A stretch of DNA of 64,000 nucleotides, taken from the NCBI GenBank assembly GCA_029259935.1, contig JAJDEH010000265.1, forward strand, positions 1 through 64,000, written 5' to 3'. The notes beneath the pieces are model-generated. The model was not told where the DNA came from, did not search any database, and saw only the letters and a list, made by a program, of their open reading frames with translations. Of the stretch, positions 9,490-17,523 are shown piece by piece; the first letter of the stretch is position 1, and each line of letters opens with the position of its first letter. This DNA is from Planctomycetota bacterium (GTDB lineage: Bacteria > Planctomycetota > Planctomycetia > Pirellulales > Pirellulaceae). The position numbers were made by a program, and so were the translations under genes.

Positions 9490-10104
9490 CTATTGCTCGC
9501 CGCTCCCAAAGAACTCAGCCGGTAGGGCGTCGATCCGTGGAAGCGCCGGATCTTGGTGGTGGCCGTCCGTGGCGTACCATTTCGCACTTGACCATCTCCA
9601 ATCAACGGCTTTTGCACAAAGCCCGCGACGGACCGGATTCATGTGGATATAGTCGATCGCGGCCAACACCGCGGCCCGGGTCCGCAGGTTGCGGTCATAA
9701 CCAGGGCCCTCCTGCCAATATCGAAAAACAACTTTGCCGGGCCGTTCGCGAATGACCAACTTTTTCAATAGCGGGCTCTTTGCCGAGATCAAATCCTGTT
9801 TGACTTGAACCGAACAGCGACGTTTGCAACATGCCAGGCAACGCGAAAGTCCCGCGACCACCAATTCCGGATCATGATTCGAAGGCAGAAGTAGCAAGTG
9901 AACGTGCTCGGGCATGAAAACAAATGCCACCAGTTGGAAAGGCTCCGCTTGAAAAGCCTCGTCGCACGACTTGGCAAGATAGCCTCGCCAACCATCGTTG
10001 GTCAGCAGCGGCATTCGTCGATAGCAAGAGAATGTCAGTTCGTGAAGGTCGCCGGGTTCGTGATAATGTTTGACCTGTTTTCGGTGCCGTCGCCGTTCTG
10101 CCAT
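9490..10104 (-). CDS. REP-associated tyrosine transposase (RAYT, IS200-like Y1 fold)
   Basis: The 204-residue protein has the Y1 transposase core: HELTFSCYRRMPLL near the N-terminus, the metal-binding HxH in FMPEHVHLLLLP (His67, His69), FRYWQEGPGYDRNL, and the catalytic Tyr152 in AAIDYIHMNPVRRGL. RAYTs nick and join single-stranded DNA at REP hairpins and are normally domesticated, moving the short palindromes rather than themselves. Both sides carry matching palindromes (9446-9470, 10244-10270), consistent with a functional REP/RAYT unit. It is about half identical by eye to the RAYT at 43829, so the two represent different subgroups. Confidence 0.9.
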   Translation of the reverse strand: MAERRRHRKQVKHYHEPGDLHELTFSCYRRMPLLTNDGWRGYLAKSCDEAFQAEPFQLVAFVFMPEHVHLLLLPSNHDPELVVAGLSRCLACCKRRCSVQVKQDLISAKSPLLKKLVIRERPGKVVFRYWQEGPGYDRNLRTRAAVLAAIDYIHMNPVRRGLCAKAVDWRWSSAKWYATDGHHQDPALPRIDALPAEFFGSGEQ

Positions 10105-10243
10105 CGGCCTGCTCCGATTGGTTACCCCACCGGTACGCCCGCGATCTTTGCAATCCTGAGGGATTTGTGAGCAAATCTATTTGCAGAGTATAACTGGTGC
10201 GCCGAGCGCTCCGCCATTACAAATAGTCGCCAACTCGCCGTTC

Positions 10244-10270
10244 GGCACTGGCGAGACGCCAGTGGCACCC
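10244..10270. repeat. REP-like palindrome, right of RAYT
   Basis: A hairpin with the same stem as 9446-9470 in opposite orientation, 140 bases upstream of the RAYT start. The flanking bases (TTCGGCACTGG and GTGGCACCC) are also shared in inverse order. Confidence 0.75.
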
Positions 10271-10483
10271 GCGCGAGGTCTAGACTGTCCGAAGACGTAA
10301 CGACGATGAATCGGCTTATCGAGGCAATGTGTCACACTCGTCATGGAGATCGTGAAAAGGCGCAAGCCGCGTTTGACAGCGCCGACAAGCTGCTCCGCCA
10401 AACGTTAACCAATGTCGAATTTGTACGCAAGATTCTGCATCACGAAGTTCATCGGGTTCTTATCGGAAAGTAGTGTATTCGAC

Positions 10484-11617
10484 ATGTCCGAAATAACGAC
10501 GGATAAATCACCCAACGGTTGGGATTGGTATGATCCAAGCATCTACGAATGGAAAATTAGCAAGCCCAAGGAATTGAAGACCGCTCAGCAGGTCGTCCTG
10601 GCAATCGTTCTATCAACGTTTCTATTTGCCTTGCCATTCTGCCTGCTCTGGCTTGTTTCCTTGCTTTCGCTTCAAGTCGCCCTTTTTATTGGAGTTATTC
10701 TCTGGTTCATAGGACTCATCGGTGTCTACCTTGGCTTCCTTTATCGCTGGTTTGGCAAACGTGGCCGAATGGTCCGGACGCAACTTGCAATCCCTCGTGC
10801 GGCAATGGAGGTAATTAGCGTTACCCTGTTCTTATTTGCCTTCAATCCGGATCCGACAACAGGATTTTCCGGTTGCGAACATGCAACCCTTGGCTCTTGG
10901 ACCTTATTCCTGATTGACAATGGCCTCGGTGTCGTGCTGTTCGACATTCCTGAAGTCTTTGAGTGGAACCTGTCCGGAATCAAACCGACGACGTGGCAAG
11001 CATGCATGACCGTCGTGCTTTTGCGTCTTCTGTTCGCGGTCGGATTGATCGACCTATTCATCAGAGTATTTAATTCCCAGTTTCGTGATGAACGCTTCTT
11101 TGGCACGATTCAAGAATGTTTGGCTAGATGCGATTCAGTAATCGACACTACGGGAATGCATGTATGTCGCGAGAGACGATTTCAGCGAATCCCCGAGACG
11201 CGTATGTCGGTTGACGAGTTTGTAAAGAGATTCAAGGAGTTCTACAAGCATCCGGAGTTTCAGGTGGAGAACGAGTCGTGCGAGGAGGTGGCTACCATTC
11301 GCAACGTTGAATTCTTGCCGGCCAACGATGAGAACGATGCTAGGCTCGAATTCGACGCACGAACCGCTGGAAATCGGGAAGCCCGTTTCATTTTCAGTGG
11401 TGACGATGCATTGCTGATCGCGAGCAAGGTCAATTCGTTTGACAAATTGGAAGGGAAAAAGTGTGTCGTTTCTGTTAACGAAAATTTTGTTTCATTTGTT
11501 AACTGGGTCGATGCCGAATTGAACACATTCAAATCCCAGCCATTGACCACTGTGTGCGAGGGTACAATCCGGAGCCGCTATCAAGCTCCAGAATTGCACG
11601 ATTCCAGTGAGCCGTGA
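10484..11617 (+). CDS. Hypothetical multi-pass membrane protein
   Basis: I do not recognise this protein. From ATG 10484 it has 377 residues; an in-frame ATG at 10412 would add 24. Two to three long hydrophobic stretches follow TAQQVV (through LSTFLFALPFCLLWLVSL and ILWFIGLIGVYLGFLYRWFG), another lies near AMEVISVTLFLFAF, and one near TVVLLRLLFAVGLIDLFIRV. The last 150 residues are hydrophilic and probably cytoplasmic. Its base composition is more AT-rich than the neighbours, and it sits between RAYT/REP sequences and a scarred repeat region, which suggests acquisition. Confidence 0.7.
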   Translation: MSEITTDKSPNGWDWYDPSIYEWKISKPKELKTAQQVVLAIVLSTFLFALPFCLLWLVSLLSLQVALFIGVILWFIGLIGVYLGFLYRWFGKRGRMVRTQLAIPRAAMEVISVTLFLFAFNPDPTTGFSGCEHATLGSWTLFLIDNGLGVVLFDIPEVFEWNLSGIKPTTWQACMTVVLLRLLFAVGLIDLFIRVFNSQFRDERFFGTIQECLARCDSVIDTTGMHVCRERRFQRIPETRMSVDEFVKRFKEFYKHPEFQVENESCEEVATIRNVEFLPANDENDARLEFDARTAGNREARFIFSGDDALLIASKVNSFDKLEGKKCVVSVNENFVSFVNWVDAELNTFKSQPLTTVCEGTIRSRYQAPELHDSSEP

Positions 11618-11981
11618 GCATCCGTTTCTACCACCGCGTCGACCATCTGCTGCGGCCGAGGCCCCCCGCGCGTGGAGATACTCAAAAAGTGCTCAAAAAG
11701 TGCCACCCATAGTTTAGGCAGCCGGACTGGATTTCTAAAAGCGAGTTGCAAAAGAACTGCTCGGCAAGTAGTCAGCGGATGTGGCGCGCGAGAGTTGGTG
11801 GAACTGCGGCGTGATCGCGGCTGAAGTGGCCTAGTCGCCCACGCCGGCAGGCAGAAAAATCATTCTGCCCTCCATCATTCTGCCAACGTCTTCATCTAGG
11901 CGAAGGCTTTGCGGCTCGCCTTGAGCCCGTGCAGCCAGTGCCCAAGTGTAACCAAAGTATGAGTGGCCCTTTCCGCTGCCC
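11618..11981. other. Intergenic stretch with first direct repeat
   Basis: No gene is visible in these 364 bases. Most of it (11696-11976) is the first copy of a direct repeat whose second copy is at 12792-13072. Confidence 0.6.
11696..11976. repeat. 281-bp direct repeat, copy A
   Basis: The sequence is about 90% identical by eye to 12792-13072 in the same orientation, with a few small indels. The two copies flank the membrane protein gene at 11982-12704. No coding frame is preserved in either copy. Confidence 0.8.
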
Positions 11982-12704
11982 CTACCCGGGCGTCTGTTCC
12001 ATCGATTTTCCTATCTCGAAGCCTTCTAAGAGAGGCGGAGCCCCAATTTCGACAAGGATCCTGCGTACTCGACCGACGAATTCTGCGAACCCTTCGTCTT
12101 CATCAAACCCCTCGCCAACAATTACCAAATACCCGTTCTCGATTTGGATCTTGTGCAGAGTGTCGCATTCGCCAATTCCATTCTGGATCTTACTCCAGAT
12201 AGCCGATTTCACACCTTTTTGATTCGTCAGCCAATTCCCAGGCAAGCTTTGCTTATTGTTCTTTTCCAGGGAAGAGCCTCGTCTGAGACGCCTCGATGAC
12301 GCGTAGCGATCGTGCTCCGCCACGAATTCAGGAAAGGCCCGAAAACAAGAAGCGTGCGCCACGAACACGGCGTTGCCTTCCGTCCATGGGCTTGCGTGGT
12401 CCGAATAGCGCAGACCTTTTGTTAACCGAAACAGCCATCCAGACCCTTCGTTGGACGAGAGGCGGGCCAACGGACGAGCCAACGTGTAAGAGGGATAGCG
12501 GCTTAGGCAAGTCGATTCAAATCGTAGGTTCGCAAGCCTTTCGCCTCCTTCATGCATCTTCCAACTCTTACCAACCAATTGCTTATCCAGCCATTGCTCT
12601 TGCCGCTTGTAGTCGTTCTCCGAGTAGGCAATCAACCACAACACGCCCAGTACCATCACGAGCAAGACCGCGCCGTAGGTGAGTATCGCCCAAACCAGCC
12701 ACAT
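11982..12704 (-). CDS. Hypothetical protein with N-terminal membrane anchor
   Basis: I do not recognise this 240-residue protein. Residues 3-27 (VWAILTYGAVLLVMVLGVLW) form one membrane anchor; the rest is hydrophilic. The region near the C-terminus (KIQIENGYLVIVGEGFDEDEGFAEFV) looks like a small alpha/beta domain. The ATG at 12704 is the first codon before the hydrophobic segment. The gene is bracketed by a 281-bp direct repeat; the downstream copy begins six bases after the stop, which suggests gain or duplication as a unit. Confidence 0.6.
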   Translation of the reverse strand: MWLVWAILTYGAVLLVMVLGVLWLIAYSENDYKRQEQWLDKQLVGKSWKMHEGGERLANLRFESTCLSRYPSYTLARPLARLSSNEGSGWLFRLTKGLRYSDHASPWTEGNAVFVAHASCFRAFPEFVAEHDRYASSRRLRRGSSLEKNNKQSLPGNWLTNQKGVKSAIWSKIQNGIGECDTLHKIQIENGYLVIVGEGFDEDEGFAEFVGRVRRILVEIGAPPLLEGFEIGKSMEQTPG

Positions 12705-12791
12705 ATTATTAGATTTCCTTCTCGCATGTTAAGATGGGTCGAGAAGCTCCGCAAGCTTATTCATGGCTTGCGGCTCGAAAAGTGCGGCTCG

Positions 12792-13072
12792 AAAAGTGCC
12801 ACCCATAGTTTAGGCGGCCGGACTGCATTTCTAAAAGAGAGTTTGCAAAAGATCTGCTCGGCAAGTCATGAGCGGATGTGGCGCGCGAGGGTTGGCGGAA
12901 CTGCGGCGTGATCGCGGCTGAAGTGGCCTAGTCGCCCACGCCGGCAGGCAGGAAAATCATTCTGCCCTCCATCATTCTGCCAACGTCTTCATCTAGGCGA
13001 AGGCTCTGCGGCTCGGCTTGAGCCCGTGCCCAAGTGCAACCAAAATATGGGTGGCCCGGGTGGCCCTTTCCG
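12792..13072. repeat. 281-bp direct repeat, copy B
   Basis: Second copy of the repeat at 11696-11976. Its right edge is fused, within about five bases, to the decayed fragment of the oxidoreductase gene that begins at 13077. Confidence 0.8.
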
Positions 13073-13076
13073 ATTT

Positions 13077-13196
13077 GTGGCCCCACTCTTGATACGCAAG
13101 AGAGCGGCGATGGAGCGGTTGCCAAGGCGGCTCAGCCGAAAAATGTCAGCTGCGGTTACGCCGAGGAAATCGAACACTGGGCCTGGTGCATTCGCA
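13077..13196 (+). pseudogene. Duplicated fragment of the Gfo/Idh/MocA oxidoreductase gene, left part
   Basis: These 120 bases align without gaps to 9081-9200 inside the oxidoreductase gene, with about ten substitutions. They encode the region ending GYAEEIEHWAWCIR. Homology stops exactly at 13196 and resumes at 14717 with the next parental base, so a 1,520-bp segment separates the halves. No start codon or upstream part of the gene is present. Confidence 0.85.
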
Positions 13197-13206
13197 TTCT
13201 CACAGT

Positions 13207-13446
13207 TCACCAAGTCCGCATCTTGTGGCCATAGTCATCGCGTGGGTCATTCGTCGGGGTGACGTAGGTTCGACCCACCAGCGCGGCGATCAACTGACCC
13301 ACGCCGACGATGGCCGCGATGATTCCCGCCGTTTGCTCGGGGGTCACGTCGAAACCGAAGATCACGACCAGAGCAATGATCGATTCAACTACTGCCGCAA
13401 TTGCCTGAAACACAATGACCGGTTCCCGCTTGATCACATTCCACAT
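13207..13446 (-). CDS. Small holin-like membrane protein
   Basis: The 79-residue product has an amphipathic start (MWNVIKREPVIVFQ) and two hydrophobic stretches (AIAAVVESIIALVVIFGF and AGIIAAIVGVGQLIAALVG) separated by the turn DVTPEQT, then a short charged tail beginning TYVTPTNDPRDD. This two-helix layout with a TPEQ turn is seen in small phage holin-like proteins. GGAGG lies eight bases before the ATG at 13446. It sits inside the 1,520-bp insert that splits the duplicated oxidoreductase fragment, and next to a strong terminator. A phage origin is inferred, not shown. Confidence 0.55.
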   Translation of the reverse strand: MWNVIKREPVIVFQAIAAVVESIIALVVIFGFDVTPEQTAGIIAAIVGVGQLIAALVGRTYVTPTNDPRDDYGHKMRTW

Positions 13447-13462
13447 TGCCCAAACCTCCAAT

Positions 13463-13513
13463 AAAAAAAGCCGGCCCGCTCAGTCTCGTACATGACTGAG
13501 TAGGCCGGCTTTT
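13463..13513 (-). terminator. Strong intrinsic terminator
   Basis: On the minus strand an 11-base GC-rich stem (13503-13513 with 13467-13477) plus an inner seven-base stem (13479-13485 with 13494-13500) is followed by a run of seven U. It ends transcription of the lipoprotein gene at 13576-14433 just before the holin-like gene. Confidence 0.85.
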
Positions 13514-13575
13514 GTGTACGCTGTACCGGAATCCAGGTTGTCTGCCCGTATTCTATGGGGGGAGGGGGGATTTAA

Positions 13576-14433
13576 TCAATGCTTCTCTGTTTTGCGCGGG
13601 TGAGTCTCTACGTTCCATGTCATGAGTGCGTCGGTTTTGAAAAATAGGACATCGCCGTGATTCCTGCTCGCGTCGGACTCAACAATCGCACTAAGATGTC
13701 TGCCCACGTCCTTATCATTCGAACCTCCACCGACGCAAAAAACCCGAACTTCCAAATTGCTTGAGTTCTTTAGATAAAGAGAGCTTCCGATACGATGGGT
13801 AACCAAGCCGTCCAACACAATCATCTTTCCATCGTATTTCTCACCAAACCCGTTAGGATCGGCTCGATACTCTTTGGCGAGTGGTTCCGCATCTAGACGC
13901 AGAGAAGACTCTCCGCTCGCGTTGACAATTTCGCATTCCTCCAGAACGTAGGGGTAATTCTTTGGTACGACCTTTCCGCGAATTGTGCATTGTTGCCCAG
14001 GTGTGACGAGGGACCAGGGTGCGGTCCAATCTTGATATCGACAGACTAAGTCGGCCCTTCCCTGGTGCTTAAAGAGCAAGCCAAAAATACGAGGCGTGTT
14101 CTCTTCATCTGGGTCAGCATAGGAATTGTAATCAACCTCGTCCAGTTGGCCGACAACTTCAATAATCTGCCCCGGGCGCTCCTTCCTGATGATTTGCCAA
14201 TATTCAAGAACTTCCTCGGATCTCAGTTGCCCGCCCTCTAGCTCCGCAATGACTTGCTGTGTCGTTAATTTCCTGGGTTGTTCCGTCAACGTTGAATTGA
14301 TGGCTTCTTCTTCCCCTGAACCTGCTGTCTTCGTTGAGTCCGTAGCGGCGTTTCCGGCAGTGCCAGTATCTGCGGTATCACAGCCAATCGCAATGAATGA
14401 CAACACCAGTGGAACGTAACGAAGAATACTCAT
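13576..14433 (-). CDS. Putative lipoprotein with OB-fold-like domain
   Basis: From ATG 14433 the protein has 285 residues. A short signal (MSILRYVPLVLSFIAIGC) ends in a Cys that could be lipidated, although the lipobox is weak. A Thr/Ser/Gly/Glu-rich linker follows. Two segments, GQIIEVVGQLDEVDYNSY and KMIVLDGLVTHRIGSSLYLK, resemble tRNA_anti-like OB-fold strands repeated along the chain, with GQQCTIRGKVVP between them. Such small-molecule or nucleic-acid-fold domains occur in bacterial lipoproteins of unknown role. It lies within the inserted segment and has its own terminator at 13463-13513. Confidence 0.6.
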   Translation of the reverse strand: MSILRYVPLVLSFIAIGCDTADTGTAGNAATDSTKTAGSGEEEAINSTLTEQPRKLTTQQVIAELEGGQLRSEEVLEYWQIIRKERPGQIIEVVGQLDEVDYNSYADPDEENTPRIFGLLFKHQGRADLVCRYQDWTAPWSLVTPGQQCTIRGKVVPKNYPYVLEECEIVNASGESSLRLDAEPLAKEYRADPNGFGEKYDGKMIVLDGLVTHRIGSSLYLKNSSNLEVRVFCVGGGSNDKDVGRHLSAIVESDASRNHGDVLFFKTDALMTWNVETHPRKTEKH

Positions 14434-14566
14434 GCGCTGCTCGGTGATATGAAATGAATGTACATCAGGTTCGCTCTGCGTAGCATGCAAGATACCCCCG
14501 GGAGGTGCGCTGTCAACCCAAAGGAAGACTAACTTCTAGCTCAGGCCAACAAGTGTAGTCGCTTCT

Positions 14567-14698
14567 TCAGCACGCTCTTTCAATCCTTCCCATCACCCCT
14601 TTGGGATGCCGTACAACCAAACTCGCCTGCCCACCCGTAACCTCAATCACGACATCGCCCACGATAACGCGATCGCCCTTCTTGAGCCGCCGAGCCAC
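14567..14698 (-). CDS. Possible small ORF at the right end of the insert
   Basis: A GTG at 14698 opens 43 codons (VARRLKKGDRVIVGDVV... ending MGRIERAC). The basic start and the strand pattern around GDRVIVGDVVIEVTGG vaguely recall small beta-rich regulators, but no clear ribosome-binding site is seen. It ends 134 bases upstream of the lipoprotein gene. Kept as tentative only. Confidence 0.25.
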   Translation of the reverse strand: MARRLKKGDRVIVGDVVIEVTGGQASLVVRHPKGVMGRIERAC

Positions 14699-14716
14699 AA
14701 ACGTCCGCGAGGCGGT

Positions 14717-14958
14717 ATCCGTCACCGGAAAATATGCCGCGTTGCAAGCCCGAAGTCGCGTTGTACGACGCCTGCCTGGCGCTGACCGCCAAGGAAGCAA
14801 TTCGCAAAGCCACCGCGGGCCAAGGCGGATTTATCGAGTTCCAAAAAGAATGGTTCGACTACAAGGCCGAAGCAACGCCCGATGGCAGTAAGAAGTCGGA
14901 AGAGAAAGATCGGTTGAAGCAAAGCCTGTTGGGACGCGGTTTCTTCGCCGAGTTTGCC
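14717..14958 (+). pseudogene. Duplicated fragment of the Gfo/Idh/MocA oxidoreductase gene, right part
   Basis: This segment aligns without gaps to 9201-9442, covering PENMPRCKPEVALYDACLAL to the end of the gene and about 27 bases of 3' flank. The parental TAG stop (9413-9415) is TTG here (14929-14931). With 13077-13196 it forms one continuous copy interrupted by an insert. Confidence 0.85.
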
Positions 14959-15239
14959 GCAACACTCGCCCGGCCATAGCCTACGGGGTCTGGCCCGCGC
15001 GTTCGGTCCGTTCGGCGATAGTGCATCAGTTTGGCACCTTTTTTGGAGAACTGCTCCCACATCAATCGCCTATCTCTTGGGCAAGGGGTCAGAACGAGCG
15101 CCTTTTGGCGAATAGTCGTCGTCCGCGCTGGCTTCAGCCAAGTTGACGGCCCGCCCCGCCGCGCGGGTTGGCAGAATGATTGAGGGCTAAGCTGGGCTAG
15201 GGGAGGTTCTTTCGCTAGAAATGCCAAGGCTGGCAATCG
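14959..15239. other. Intergenic stretch, no gene seen
   Basis: About 280 bases between the oxidoreductase fragment and the end of the S41 protease gene. Several in-frame stretches exist but none has a plausible start or composition. Confidence 0.5.
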
Positions 15240-16622
15240 CTATGCTTTGCGGCCGCGTGGTAGATCGTCGATTTGCTCCTGCAGATAATCGACGGCTTTT
15301 TTCAGTTGGGGATCCTCAAAATCTTCATCCACCTCTTCGTCGCCGGTTCCTTCCGGGTCGGTGCCCGAACTGTCACTCTTAGGATCCTCCGATTCGTCCG
15401 GCAAGTTATTCTCCGCTCCACCAATGTTGATGAAGTCGCGACGACGGCGGGCCTTGACGACTTTCTCGAATTCTTCGTCGCTCAACTTGACTTCAAAACC
15501 GTCATTGGGACGCACGCCCCAATCGTCTTCATCCTTGGCGTCTTTGCCACGATGAATGTTCTTTTCACTCGGCCGCCAGTAGCTGGCCGTGGTCAGCTTG
15601 AGCGCGCTCTTGCCTCCTTCCATTTTGATGATGTTTTGAACGGTGCCCTTGCCCCAAGTTCTTTCGCCGACAATAACCGCGCGGCCATGGTCTTGCAGGC
15701 AGGCGGCCACAATTTCGCTGGCGCTGGCCGAGTAGCGATTCGTGAGGACCACCATGGGCACGTCGGTATCAAACAACACGTTAGACGACGCCATGAAGGG
15801 TTCGCCTCGCATGACACCGCCTCGCCGACGCGTGCTGACAATCACCTTCTTTTCCCCGATGAAGTCATCGCAAACTTCGACGGCGGTTTTCAGATAGCCG
15901 CCCGCATTGCCGCGTAAATCCAGAATCAAGGCGTCGACCGGGTGCTTCTCGAATTGCTCGATGGCGGTTCGCAACTCACTGGAAGTTCGATCGCCAAATG
16001 TCGTCAGCCGGATGTAGCCGATGTGCGGTTGATCGGTCAGATAATAGTTCCACGATCCGTCGTCGCGCCGCGTATCTCCCAACACCGACTCGAGCGGAAT
16101 AGTATCGCGTTTGATCTTGAAGGGAACGGACTCCTCGTCGCCCTTATGCTGAACCAGCAATGAAACGGGTTCTCCCTTAGCGCCGCGCATCAACTCGACG
16201 GCGTCGGTCAAGTCCATGCCTTCCGTGTTTTGGCTGTCGATTTCCAAAATGACGTCGCCCGCTCGCATGCCAGCGCGATGAGCGGGCGTGCCGACTAGCG
16301 GGCTCAAGACCGTCAGCCGCTTGGTATCTGGGTTTAGTTCGACCACGATGCCGATGCCGGCGAATTCCTGGTCGAGATTCATCCTTAACGCATCATATTG
16401 CTTCGGCCGAAAATATGCCGAGTGCTCGTCCAGTTGCCTGACCATGCCGTTCATGGCACCTTCAAACAGCGTGCGGCGATCTACGTCTTCGTAGAACTCC
16501 TCTTCGATAATATGCATCGCCTCGGCGATGATGGCCGCATCGCGGTTTCGTTCGATCTTGAGATAGCAAAGCAGCGACACGATCGTGGCGATCGTGATCG
16601 TGGCAAGATTTCGCATCGGCAT
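15240..16622 (-). CDS. S41-family carboxyl-terminal processing protease
   Basis: From ATG 16622 the protein has 460 residues. One N-terminal membrane anchor (NLATITIATIVSLLCYL) is followed by a short helical region, a PDZ domain (GIGIVVELNPD to LLVQHKG, roughly residues 88-160) and the S41 catalytic core. The nucleophile lies in NRYSASASEIVAACLQDHG and the catalytic Lys in GERTWGKGTVQ; ILDLRGNAGGYL is the conserved strand before them. Ctp-type enzymes cleave C-terminal tails of exported proteins in the periplasm. The C-terminus adds an acidic low-complexity tail rich in Glu, Asp and Ser. The longer frame to 16706 lacks a natural signal and is not preferred. Confidence 0.92.
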   Translation of the reverse strand: MPMRNLATITIATIVSLLCYLKIERNRDAAIIAEAMHIIEEEFYEDVDRRTLFEGAMNGMVRQLDEHSAYFRPKQYDALRMNLDQEFAGIGIVVELNPDTKRLTVLSPLVGTPAHRAGMRAGDVILEIDSQNTEGMDLTDAVELMRGAKGEPVSLLVQHKGDEESVPFKIKRDTIPLESVLGDTRRDDGSWNYYLTDQPHIGYIRLTTFGDRTSSELRTAIEQFEKHPVDALILDLRGNAGGYLKTAVEVCDDFIGEKKVIVSTRRRGGVMRGEPFMASSNVLFDTDVPMVVLTNRYSASASEIVAACLQDHGRAVIVGERTWGKGTVQNIIKMEGGKSALKLTTASYWRPSEKNIHRGKDAKDEDDWGVRPNDGFEVKLSDEEFEKVVKARRRRDFINIGGAENNLPDESEDPKSDSSGTDPEGTGDEEVDEDFEDPQLKKAVDYLQEQIDDLPRGRKA

Positions 16623-16707
16623 GGAATCGTTCTCCGCGAGACAAGGACTGGGTATATCGTAACGGTTGGCACACCCAGCGGCAAAGGCCGAACGGGGCGG
16701 CCGCACC

Positions 16708-17343
16708 TCACTTCCTGGCCACGCCTTGGTACATATATCCGTGGGTTCGCGGGGTTTGCGGCATGTAAAAATTGTCGATATCGACGACGGTGAACGGCTG
16801 GGCCGCCAGCAAGCCGCGTACGTCGAGCGTCAAGATGCAACCACCGCCGACGCGCCGCTGAAACCAATTAAGCCGCTTTTGCCAGCGGGCCACTTTCTCG
16901 TCCGGACTGACTCCATGTTCCAGAAACAGGATCCGACCGCCCGGCTTCAAAACTCGAAACAGCTCCCCCACGGCTCGTTCGACATCCGGGATGCTGCACA
17001 GGGTGAGGGTGCTCACGATGCAATCGAACCTGGTGTCGTCGAACGGTAACGACTCGCTGCTGATCACATGCTGATCGACTTCGATACCCGTTTGCTCGAT
17101 GCGCCGCCTGAGCTTCTTATTCATGCCGGGGTTTGGATCGGCGGTGATGATCCTCTTTACATGCGGCGGATAGTGCGGCAGGTTGAGCCCCGTTCCGATG
17201 CCGATCTCCAGAACCTCGCCCTCGGCGCTGGCCAGTTGCCGCTCGCGGTGCGGTGCCCAAAACGGCTTGTCCATCAAGCAGTCGTAAAACTGCGGAAAAA
17301 TAAATCTGGAGTACAGTCCCATTAGAGTGTTACTTTGTATCAT
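16708..17343 (-). CDS. SAM-dependent class I methyltransferase
   Basis: The ATG at 17343 gives 211 residues. Motif I is VLEIGIGTGLNLPHYP, followed by the acidic residue after strand 2 (IITADPNPGM), DCIVSTLTLCSIPD (motif II/post II) and LKPGGRILFLEHG (motif III). This is the Methyltransf_11/UbiE-like fold; eukaryotic METTL7-like and bacterial small-molecule methyltransferases share it. The substrate is unknown. The 85 bases between its stop and the S41 protease start, in the same direction, suggest possible cotranscription. The longer frame upstream of 17343 begins in the inverted repeat and is not preferred. Confidence 0.88.
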   Translation of the reverse strand: MIQSNTLMGLYSRFIFPQFYDCLMDKPFWAPHRERQLASAEGEVLEIGIGTGLNLPHYPPHVKRIITADPNPGMNKKLRRRIEQTGIEVDQHVISSESLPFDDTRFDCIVSTLTLCSIPDVERAVGELFRVLKPGGRILFLEHGVSPDEKVARWQKRLNWFQRRVGGGCILTLDVRGLLAAQPFTVVDIDNFYMPQTPRTHGYMYQGVARK

Positions 17344-17369
17344 CCGCGCGCCGTGCGCGCGTGATTGAT

Positions 17370-17505
17370 AAATTCGAAATCCGAATCTCGAAATCCGAAA
17401 CAAACTCGAAATTCAAATGACCCAAACGGCTAGATTCCATGTTTTGAACATTTGGTATTCAGATTTTGAATTTATTTCGGATTTCGAGATTCGGATTTCG
17501 AATTT
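17370..17505. repeat. Perfect 31-bp inverted repeat with 74-bp spacer
   Basis: Arms at 17370-17400 and 17475-17505 are perfect reverse complements built of repeated TTCGAAATCCGAA-like units. They lie between the methyltransferase start and the phosphoesterase stop, on the region that must hold the methyltransferase promoter. Confidence 0.9.
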
Positions 17506-17523
17506 AGTTGCGGCTATGCCGCT

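Noticed and set aside
14567..14800. 77-codon minus frame as a full gene
   Set aside because: Its ATG lies inside the duplicated oxidoreductase fragment across the insertion junction; only the inner GTG start at 14698 is conceivable.
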